Source: an uncultured Clostridia bacterium
Lineage (GTDB): Bacteria; Bacillota; Clostridia; Peptostreptococcales; Anaerovoracaceae
Direction of reading: 5' to 3'
DNA length: 11,776 bases
Assembly: GCA_937889655.1 (NCBI GenBank)
Contig: CALBZG010000133.1
Coordinates: 1 to 11,776 of the forward strand
This document shows, piece by piece, positions 6,147 to 11,776 of this stretch (position 1 is its first letter; each line of letters begins with the position of its first letter). The notes below the pieces were generated by a model. The model was not told the DNA's origin. It was given only the letters and a program-made list of their open reading frames with translations, and did not search any database. The position numbers were made by a program, and so were the translations under genes.

Positions 6147-6686
6147 TTGATAAACGGATTTGATCTAGCGGTGGCGGAATGGTTCTATTCCATACGCAAT
6201 GATTGTTTGACTTCAGCATTCGCATTCATTACACATTTTGGAGATGTCTGGTTCATAACAGCCCTCTGCATCCTTCTGATCCTGATACCATATACTCGAA
6301 ACAATGGATTTACATGGCCCCTGATTGCGGGAGCTGTTACTGCCGCGCTGTTGCAGAGATTGTTGAAATATATGGTAAAACGGCCACGACCGGATATAGA
6401 TATGTTCCTTATAGAGCAGGGCGGCTATAGCTTCCCCAGCGGACATTCTTTGACGGGGCTGGTTTTTTATGGGTTTGCGATTTTTTTGATCCGTAAAAAA
6501 TTCCCTGGCAGGAAATTGACAAAGGTATTGACTTTTATTTTGGCAAGCCTGATTTTTCTTCTTGGACTTTCACGGCTTTATCTGGGAGTTCACTATGTTA
6601 CAGACGTGCTTTCGGGATGGGCCTTTGGAGGCATTTTGCTCTTTATCCTGATCAAGATTTACCAACGCTATTCAAAGCCATGCTAA
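6147..6686 (+). CDS. PAP2-family membrane phosphatase
   Basis: A 179-residue integral membrane protein of the type 2 phosphatidic acid phosphatase superfamily, probably cleaving a lipid (pyro)phosphate such as undecaprenyl pyrophosphate, phosphatidic acid or phosphatidylglycerophosphate. The full tripartite active site is present: K74-x6-R81-P82, P97-S-G-H100-S and S142-R143-x5-H149-x3-D153. Hydrophobic segments at about 23-48, 55-72, 103-116, 126-146 and 155-171 give the usual multi-span fold. The start is TTG 6147, the only usable start after the in-frame stop at 6120, with GGGG (6136-6139) seven nt upstream. Its divergent partner plsC makes phosphatidic acid, one possible substrate, but bacitracin-resistance-type (BcrC/YbjG) undecaprenyl pyrophosphatase is equally compatible. 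Substrate is not decidable from sequence. Confidence 0.92.
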   Translation: MINGFDLAVAEWFYSIRNDCLTSAFAFITHFGDVWFITALCILLILIPYTRNNGFTWPLIAGAVTAALLQRLLKYMVKRPRPDIDMFLIEQGGYSFPSGHSLTGLVFYGFAIFLIRKKFPGRKLTKVLTFILASLIFLLGLSRLYLGVHYVTDVLSGWAFGGILLFILIKIYQRYSKPC

Positions 6687-6698
6687 AGCAAAGACTAA

Positions 6699-6724
6699 AA
6701 AGAACATTTGATAAAGAACATTTG
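6699..6724 (+). repeat. Tandem 12-bp direct repeat upstream of the SGNH hydrolase gene
   Basis: AAAGAACATTTG occurs at 6699-6710 and again at 6713-6724, a period of 14 bp. It lies in the 89-bp gap between the PAP2 stop and the hydrolase start. A TTGGCA hexamer (6722-6727) at its right edge could be a -35, but no convincing -10 sits at 16-18 bp (TATATC is at 20). The repeat could be a regulator site or a chance duplication. Confidence 0.5.
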
Positions 6725-6775
6725 GCAAATAACAACGACTTATAACTTATATCATTTCAATACAGGAGGTGCATC

Positions 6776-7471
6776 ATGAATTCTTTTTGTGTGTTCGGGG
6801 ATTCCGTAGCTAAGGGTGTAATTTTCGATACGGTCAGTAAAAAATACAAGACAACGAAGGATAACTGCGTTGAATTGTTTAAATCCGTTACCGGAAGCAG
6901 CGTTCGGAACCTTTCACATTTTGGCTCCACCATCCTCCGGGGGAAAACCCTTATTGAGCGCCATTTGGATGAACTCCCTCATTATGACGAGATCGTCCTG
7001 GAATTCGGCGGCAACGATTGCGATCATAATTGGTCTGAAATAGCCGCAAGGCCTGATGGACTGCATCTTCCAAACGTTCCTCTGGATGAGTTCAAAAAAA
7101 AGTATTGCGAGATCATCGACAGCATCAGGGTTCTGGGCGGAACTCCCGTCATGACGACACTGCCGCCCCTTCTGGCCCGGCGCTTTTTCGACTGGGTATC
7201 AAAAGGTCTGGATCGCGACGCCATTCTCCTATGGCTGAAAGACATAGAGTATATCTATAGATGGCAGGAGTTGTACAATCTGGCGGTGAGCGAAATCGCC
7301 ATAAAAAAGAATGTCACCCTCATCGATATACGCTGCGAATTCTTATTAAAGCATGATCTGGGAGCATATCTTTGCGAAGATGGCATGCATCCTAATGAAG
7401 AAGGCCATAAATTGATCGCCAACGCCCTTTGCCGGAGCTTCAGGGAAATGCCCTTCAGGACAACTCCCTGA
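6776..7471 (+). CDS. SGNH/GDSL-type hydrolase, cytoplasmic
   Basis: A 231-residue esterase or acylhydrolase of the SGNH superfamily. The catalytic blocks are in order: FGDSVAKG (7-14) with nucleophile Ser10, block II around Gly50 (HFGST), block III GGND (78-81), and block V EDGMHPNEEGH with Asp202 and His205. There is no signal peptide or transmembrane segment, so it probably acts inside the cell. Possible substrates (acyl esters, acetylated sugars, lysophospholipids) cannot be distinguished. ATG 6776 has a consensus AGGAGG six nt upstream, implying good translation. It follows the PAP2 gene by 89 bp on the same strand and may share its transcript. The stop codon lies inside the 3' end of the convergent trpA; the two coding regions overlap by 17 bp. 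Confidence 0.9.
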   Translation: MNSFCVFGDSVAKGVIFDTVSKKYKTTKDNCVELFKSVTGSSVRNLSHFGSTILRGKTLIERHLDELPHYDEIVLEFGGNDCDHNWSEIAARPDGLHLPNVPLDEFKKKYCEIIDSIRVLGGTPVMTTLPPLLARRFFDWVSKGLDRDAILLWLKDIEYIYRWQELYNLAVSEIAIKKNVTLIDIRCEFLLKHDLGAYLCEDGMHPNEEGHKLIANALCRSFREMPFRTTP

Positions 7472-8234
7472 TCGCCTGTTTCATGATCCTTACATAAGCC
7501 TCGATATGCGGCACACATTCCGTTCCATACTCAGCACATAACTTGACAATGGCGGAACCCACGATGATCCCGTCTGCAAATTGAGCTATTTGTCTTGCCT
7601 GTTCCGGTGTAGATATGCCGAATCCGACAGCGCAAGGGATATTGTTCGCCGCTTTTGCCAACTCCACCATCCCGCCGATATCCGTCGTGATATCCTTTCG
7701 TGTTCCGGTGACACCCAGAGAAGACACGCAATAGATAAAGCCTCTTGCTTCGGCGGCGATGCGGCTGATCCTTTCATGGGAGGTAGGCGCCACCATGGAG
7801 ATCAGGTCCAGTCCATATTGTTTGCAGATATTGTCAAATTCGCCTTTCTCTTCAAAAGGTATATCCGGCAATATCAATCCGTCTATGCCGATCTCGCTGC
7901 AGGTTTTTATAAACCGTTCTGCCCCGTAGGAAAACACCACATTGGCGTAGGTCATAAAAACCATCGGCACCTTCACGGTTCTACGCAGCTTTCGAACAAG
8001 ATCGAATATTTTATCCGTCGTTGCTCCCGTGGAAAGAGCACGGAGGTTCGCCCCGCTGATGACCGGGCCTTCTGCTGTGGGATCAGAAAACGGTATGCCA
8101 AGCTCGATCAGATCAGCGCCGGCGCGCTCCATGGCATAGACGATTTTTTCTGTGATTTCCAGCGACGGATCGCCGCAGGTGATAAACGGGATGAACGCTT
8201 TTCCATTTTCAAACGCTTTTTTAATATTACTCAT
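7455..8234 (-). CDS. trpA: Tryptophan synthase alpha chain
   Basis: A 259-residue TIM-barrel subunit that splits indole-3-glycerol phosphate into glyceraldehyde-3-phosphate and indole, passing indole to TrpB in the alpha2-beta2 complex. It shows the N-terminal FIPFITCGDP (14-23), the catalytic motif IELGIPFSDP with Glu44 (equivalent to Salmonella E49), loop-2 LPDIPFEE, and the phosphate-binding SSLGVTGTR and GFGIS segments. Unusually, the second catalytic acid is Glu55 (in TAEGP) where the Salmonella enzyme has Asp60 (ADGP). I believe this variant recurs in clostridial TrpA, so the enzyme is probably active. ATG 8234 overlaps the end of trpB by 8 bp (ATGAGTAA), with a GGGGAGG ribosome site inside trpB. 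It is the last gene of the operon, and no terminator is visible before the overlap with the convergent hydrolase gene. Confidence 0.97.
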   Translation of the reverse strand: MSNIKKAFENGKAFIPFITCGDPSLEITEKIVYAMERAGADLIELGIPFSDPTAEGPVISGANLRALSTGATTDKIFDLVRKLRRTVKVPMVFMTYANVVFSYGAERFIKTCSEIGIDGLILPDIPFEEKGEFDNICKQYGLDLISMVAPTSHERISRIAAEARGFIYCVSSLGVTGTRKDITTDIGGMVELAKAANNIPCAVGFGISTPEQARQIAQFADGIIVGSAIVKLCAEYGTECVPHIEAYVRIMKQAIRELS

Positions 8235-9411
8235 GGAGATCCTCCCCTCTATAGCGAGCTATTGCCGCGCAGTCCTTGTCCCCCCGTCCTGAAATATTGA
8301 TCACAACGATCTGATCCCTTTTCATTTCCGGAACCTTCTTCATCGCATAGGCTACAGCGTGGGCGCTTTCTATTGCTGGGATGATTCCCTCTACACGTGA
8401 AAGATATTCAAAGGCTTCTACAGCCTCGTTATCCGTTATCGGAACATACTCGGCACGGTGGATGTCATGAAGATAGGCATGCTCAGGGCCGATGCCCGGG
8501 TAATCCAGACCCGCTGATATGGAATATACCGGCGAGATCTGCCCATACTCATCCTGGCAGAAGTATGATTTCATGCCATGGAAGATGCCAGGCCTGCCGA
8601 TATTGATGGTGGCGGCAGTATCCAGGGTATCGATCCCGCGCCCGGCTGCCTCGCATCCGATAAGCTGAACCTTTTCATCGGGGATGAAATCGTAAAAGGC
8701 TCCTATCGCATTTGAGCCTCCGCCAACACAGGCAATGACCGCATCCGGCAGCCGTCCTTCCTTTTCCATGATCTGGGCTTTGATTTCTTTTCCGATTACG
8801 GCCTGGAAATTCCGGACGATTTCCGGAAACGGATGGGGCCCCATGACGGAACCAAGGCAGTAATGAGTGTCATCTATTCGCGAGGTCCACTCGCGGAATG
8901 TTTCGGAAACGGCATCCTTCAAGGTGGCAGTTCCGGATGTAACCTCGTTTACTTTTGCACCCAGAAGTCTCATGCGGTACACGTTCAACGCCTGTCTTTT
9001 TGTATCTTCTTCTCCCATAAAGATTTCACATTCCATGCCCATCATAGCGGCAACCGTCGCTGTTGCCACACCATGCTGGCCGGCACCGGTCTCAGCGATG
9101 ATCCGGGTCTTGCCCATTCTGGCGGCAAGAAGAAGCTGGCCGATGACATTATTGATCTTATGGGAACCGGTATGGTTCAGGTCTTCTCTTTTCAGGTAAA
9201 TTTTCGCGCCGCCCAGATCTTCTGTCATATGTTCTGCATAGTACAGCCTGCTCGGCCTTCCGGCATACTCATTGAGCAGTTTTCTCAGTTCTTCGTTGAA
9301 CTCCGGATCATCCTTATATCTGTTGTACGCCTCTTCCAGCTCCAGTATAGCGTTCATGAGCGTTTCAGGGATATACTGACCTCCATGAATACCATATCGA
9401 CCTTTCATCAT
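8227..9411 (-). CDS. trpB: Tryptophan synthase beta chain
   Basis: A 394-residue PLP enzyme that condenses indole with serine to make tryptophan. Key sites are HTGSHKINN with the PLP-binding Lys85, AETGAGQHG with catalytic Glu107, the PLP-phosphate loop GGGSNAIG (230-237) and the C-terminal SGRGDKD that contacts the pyridine ring. The length and lack of an N-terminal extension place it in the TrpB1 class that pairs with TrpA, consistent with trpA next door. The start is ATG 9411, whose first bases overlap the trpF stop (ATGA), with GGGGAGG seven nt upstream. A second ATG follows immediately at 9408 and cannot be excluded as the real start. The 4-bp overlap with trpF and 8-bp overlap with trpA indicate translational coupling. 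Confidence 0.98.
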   Translation of the reverse strand: MMKGRYGIHGGQYIPETLMNAILELEEAYNRYKDDPEFNEELRKLLNEYAGRPSRLYYAEHMTEDLGGAKIYLKREDLNHTGSHKINNVIGQLLLAARMGKTRIIAETGAGQHGVATATVAAMMGMECEIFMGEEDTKRQALNVYRMRLLGAKVNEVTSGTATLKDAVSETFREWTSRIDDTHYCLGSVMGPHPFPEIVRNFQAVIGKEIKAQIMEKEGRLPDAVIACVGGGSNAIGAFYDFIPDEKVQLIGCEAAGRGIDTLDTAATINIGRPGIFHGMKSYFCQDEYGQISPVYSISAGLDYPGIGPEHAYLHDIHRAEYVPITDNEAVEAFEYLSRVEGIIPAIESAHAVAYAMKKVPEMKRDQIVVINISGRGDKDCAAIARYRGEDLHE

Positions 9412-10031
9412 TCTTGACCCTCCCCGTGGGCTGCTCTCACAGCTTCTATTATTTTCATCCTATCCTTCACTTTTTCGATTTCCACCCCGCTGCTGACATC
9501 GACGGCATAAGGTTGGAATTTTTCTATCGCCTCCGGTATGTTACGCGGAGTGAGTCCTCCGGCCAGAACAAACGGCCGGGCTATGCTGCCGATCAGGCTC
9601 CAATCAAAGCATTTGCCGGTGCCATATCCGTTATCCAGCAGGATCATGTCCGCTGTGGAGTTCTCTGCGGCGGCTATATCCGCTGCTGATTCGATTTTAA
9701 ATGCTTTGATGATTTTCTTGCCCGGCGCCCGGACTCTGAGCAACCGGATATATTCATTATCTTCCGTGCCATGAAGCTGTGCCATGGAAATAGCTCCGGC
9801 GTTTAACAGTTCTGCAACCGCTTCGATTTTTTCATCCACAAATACTCCTACAGGCTCGATTCCCTTGTCCAGTCTTCCACTTAGCCGGATTAGGCGATCT
9901 GCTGATATACTGCGGTGGCTGGCTGGAAAGTTGATCACGAAGCCTGCATAATCCGGTCTGGCTTCATTCACAAAGGCAATATCTTCCTCGCGAAACAGCC
10001 CGCAGATTTTAATTTTCGCTTTCCCCGGCAT
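9408..10031 (-). CDS. trpF: Phosphoribosylanthranilate isomerase
   Basis: A 207-residue TIM-barrel enzyme catalysing the Amadori rearrangement of phosphoribosylanthranilate to CdRP, the third step from chorismate. Diagnostic residues are KICG with the catalytic Cys10, AQLHG (84-88), LLDNGYGTGK with catalytic Asp133, and the phosphate-binding LAGGLTPRNI (156-165) and DVSSGVE (178-184). It is a stand-alone enzyme, not fused to trpC as in enteric bacteria. ATG 10031 lies inside the trpC coding region (23-bp overlap), with AAGGAGG nine nt upstream, also inside trpC. The four residues before the first beta strand make any later start unlikely. The overlaps at both ends point to coupled translation with trpC and trpB. 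Confidence 0.97.
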   Translation of the reverse strand: MPGKAKIKICGLFREEDIAFVNEARPDYAGFVINFPASHRSISADRLIRLSGRLDKGIEPVGVFVDEKIEAVAELLNAGAISMAQLHGTEDNEYIRLLRVRAPGKKIIKAFKIESAADIAAAENSTADMILLDNGYGTGKCFDWSLIGSIARPFVLAGGLTPRNIPEAIEKFQPYAVDVSSGVEIEKVKDRMKIIEAVRAAHGEGQE

Positions 10032-10812
10032 TCTTTGAAGCCTCCTTCAATTCCCTCAACAGATCGATTTTATTGACGGCGCGCATCAAAGCTTCCCCGA
10101 TCAGCACGGCATCGGCTTGGATGCTTGCCAACGCCTTTACATCGGCAGCGTTCCTGACGCCGCTCTCCGCTATATAAACCACATCGTCAGGGATCAGTTC
10201 CCTTAATTGCAGTGCATTTTTTATATCGACAGTAAAATCCTTCAGATTTCTATTGTTTACACCGATAATTCCGGCCCCCGCCGAAATCGCTGATTTTATT
10301 TCGTTCTCATTATGGGCTTCGACTACCGCTGCTAGTCCCAGCATGTCGCATATTTCCAGCATGAAAGAAATCGTCCTGGTATCCAACAAGGAGCAGATCA
10401 GCAAAACGGCATCCGCGCCGAGCAATTTTGCCTCATAGATTTGGTACGGATCAACGGTGAAATCCTTTCTTATCATAGGCAGTGAAACGCTTTCCCTGAT
10501 ATCCATGAAAATCCTATCCGATCCTAAGAACCATTTAGGTTCTGTCAGGCAGGAAATACAATCAGCTCCGCCTTGAACATAATCATGAGCGATTTCAAGA
10601 TAGGGAAACTCATCGGAAATCAAGCCCCTTGACGGCGATGCTTTTTTGACCTCGCAGATAAAAGTAAGCCCTTTTTTCCTTAAAGCTGCTTCGAATCGTT
10701 GTGTACCCTTGGGAAGTTCCAAAGCTCTTTCAATAACGAGACCCGCCGGAGCTGATTTCTTTGCTTCTTCAACCCGGACCCTTGCATAGTTCGCCAATTC
10801 ATCAAGAATCAT
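10009..10812 (-). CDS. trpC: Indole-3-glycerol phosphate synthase
   Basis: A 267-residue TIM-barrel enzyme that closes the ring of CdRP to indole-3-glycerol phosphate with loss of CO2. Visible active-site residues are FICEVKKASPSRG (51-63, with Glu54, Lys56 and Ser59), the general-acid Lys116 in RKDF, Glu165 in VVEAH, GVNNRNL (184-190) and AESG (215-218). Length and motifs are standard. Start: two adjacent ATGs at 10815 and 10812 follow GGGGAGG. I prefer 10812 because its spacing is 7 nt rather than 4 and it gives the common N-terminus MILD. A TTG at 10833 would overlap the trpD stop but has no ribosome site. The gap to trpD is 17 bp, and trpF starts within its last 23 bp. Confidence 0.97.
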   Translation of the reverse strand: MILDELANYARVRVEEAKKSAPAGLVIERALELPKGTQRFEAALRKKGLTFICEVKKASPSRGLISDEFPYLEIAHDYVQGGADCISCLTEPKWFLGSDRIFMDIRESVSLPMIRKDFTVDPYQIYEAKLLGADAVLLICSLLDTRTISFMLEICDMLGLAAVVEAHNENEIKSAISAGAGIIGVNNRNLKDFTVDIKNALQLRELIPDDVVYIAESGVRNAADVKALASIQADAVLIGEALMRAVNKIDLLRELKEASKNAGESEN

Positions 10813-10829
10813 CATACCACCTCCCCTGC

Positions 10830-11776
10830 TCAATGGTTGGAATACTTTATCAATTCTTCAAGCTTTTTCTGCGCAGTGCCGCTGTCGATCAGTTCAGCCG
10901 CCAACCGGATGCCCTCCGACATGGAGTCTGCCTTTCCCGCAATATAAAGGCCTGCGCCTGCATTCATCAGCACGATTTCACGCTGAGGCCCCCTTTCTCC
11001 GCGCAATATCGACCTGGTGATCTCAGCATTTTCTTTCGGAGTGCCACCCGTCAGTTCGAATTTTCTACAGGTCTTCAGGCCAAAATCTTCAGGTCTGATC
11101 GTATAAACCTCCCTGTTGTCGCCTGTGAATTCGCATACCTTCGTTGGAGCGCTTAATGAAATCTCATCCAATACATCCGTTCCGTACACCACCATGCCCC
11201 TGCGGACGCCAAGTTTGCTTAGCACTTCTGCCATGGGCTCTACAAGAGATCCGTCATAGACGCCCATGATCTGCATATTGGCATGTCCCGGATTCGTAAG
11301 CGGTCCAAGAATATTAAATACCGTTCGTATCCCCAGTTCTTTTCTCACTGGCCCCACATATTTCATAGAGGTATGGTATTTTTGTGCGTGGAAGTAGCAA
11401 ATACCGATAGTATTATAAAGTTCCGCGCATTTTTCCGGTTCCAGCTCCGTATTTACTCCAAGGGCCTCGAGGCAGTCCGTTGCTCCGCTTTTGGAGGAAG
11501 CTGCTCGGTTCCCGTGCTTTGCGACCTTCACTCCTGCGGATGCAATGATAATTGCCGCCGTGGTGGAAATATTGAAGGAATTGGATCTATCGCCGCCTGT
11601 TCCTACTATTTCAAACAGGTCTCCCTGACAGTCGACCGGCAGGGCATGAGCTCTCATCGCCGCTGCGCAGGCCGTGATTTCAGTGACGGTCTCGCCTTTC
11701 ATGGCGAGGGCTGTTAAAAATGCCGCTGTAAGGCCCTGGCTTGCTTCGCCGTTCATAATTTCGTTTATGACGCCGG
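10830..11776 (-). CDS. trpD: Anthranilate phosphoribosyltransferase, 5' end cut by window edge
   Basis: The enzyme transfers phosphoribose from PRPP to anthranilate, the second step of the pathway. About 314 residues are visible, and the frame stays open to the right edge (GVINEI precedes the first in-window ATG at 11756), so roughly 20-25 N-terminal residues are missing and that ATG is internal. Motifs are the PRPP loop GTGGD, NISTTAA, KHGNRAASSKSG, the anthranilate-site segment AQKYHTSMKYVGPVRKELG, FNILGPLTNPG, and the metal-binding DVLDEISLSAPT with the Asp-Glu pair. The AQKYHTSMKYVG wording is the version I associate with Clostridia, against AP-YHPAMKH in enterics. There is no fused TrpG glutaminase domain in the visible part. 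It is the first visible gene of the trpDCFBA run; trpE and trpG, if linked, lie beyond the right edge. Confidence 0.97.
   Translation of the reverse strand, partial: GVINEIMNGEASQGLTAAFLTALAMKGETVTEITACAAAMRAHALPVDCQGDLFEIVGTGGDRSNSFNISTTAAIIIASAGVKVAKHGNRAASSKSGATDCLEALGVNTELEPEKCAELYNTIGICYFHAQKYHTSMKYVGPVRKELGIRTVFNILGPLTNPGHANMQIMGVYDGSLVEPMAEVLSKLGVRRGMVVYGTDVLDEISLSAPTKVCEFTGDNREVYTIRPEDFGLKTCRKFELTGGTPKENAEITRSILRGERGPQREIVLMNAGAGLYIAGKADSMSEGIRLAAELIDSGTAQKKLEELIKYSNH

Noticed and set aside
7581..8300. 239-codon open frame on the plus strand opposite trpA
   Set aside because: It lies almost wholly antisense to a clear trpA, is rich in Cys, Arg and His as expected of a shadow frame, and has no recognisable domain.
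8833..9417. 194-codon open frame on the plus strand opposite trpB
   Set aside because: Antisense shadow of trpB with no ribosome site and no domain resemblance.
10812..10833. TTG 10833 as trpC start, giving a 4-bp overlap with the trpD stop
   Set aside because: No ribosome site precedes it, whereas GGGGAGG lies correctly placed for the ATG pair at 10815/10812.
11283..11717. 144-codon open frame on the plus strand opposite trpD
   Set aside because: Shadow of the conserved trpD reading frame, with shadow-like composition (many Cys, Arg, Ser).
7455..11776. A trp leader peptide, T-box or attenuator
   Set aside because: The start of the operon is beyond the right edge; nothing of this kind is visible between the genes present.

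Overview
The window looks like an ordinary chromosomal stretch from an anaerobic, clostridia-like Firmicute of moderate G+C content. The evidence is strong purine-rich Shine-Dalgarno sequences (AAGGAGG, AGGAGG) before most genes, TTG starts on two genes, a 4Fe-4S ferredoxin-domain (DUF2148-type) protein, and clostridial-looking sequence variants in TrpA and TrpD. The species cannot be named from the sequence. I see no rRNA or tRNA gene, mobile element, CRISPR array, phage gene or toxin-antitoxin pair.

Left part (1-4626): a ROK-family sugar kinase, cut by the left edge, and N-acetylglucosamine-6-phosphate deacetylase (nagA) both read on the minus strand. Between them lies a plus-strand sanA-like membrane-anchored DUF218 gene. 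This suggests amino-sugar salvage beside an envelope gene. nagA has a perfect 17-bp palindrome at its promoter. Upstream of it on the minus strand come a sugar-nucleotidyltransferase-like gene with its own well-formed promoter and a CorA-type divalent-cation channel.

Middle part (4627-7471): a DUF2148 ferredoxin-domain gene runs divergently from corA. It ends at a strong intrinsic terminator whose stem touches the stop codon of the convergent acyltransferase gene plsC. plsC is divergent from a PAP2 phosphatase, and an inverted repeat sits in their shared promoter region. A cytosolic SGNH/GDSL hydrolase follows on the plus strand.

Right part (7455-11776): a compact minus-strand tryptophan operon in the order trpD-trpC-trpF-trpB-trpA. 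It is tightly packed, with overlaps of 23, 4 and 8 bp at the last three junctions and a 17-bp gap between trpD and trpC. trpD runs off the right edge, so trpE, trpG and any leader or attenuator would lie outside. The encoded enzymes take anthranilate to tryptophan. trpA and the SGNH hydrolase gene converge and overlap by 17 bp.

I found no convincing undescribed multi-gene system. The points most worth a second look are a Glu in place of the catalytic Asp60 in TrpA, the two operator-like inverted repeats, a possibly leaderless plsC transcript, and the convergent overlaps at 5321 and 7455-7471.
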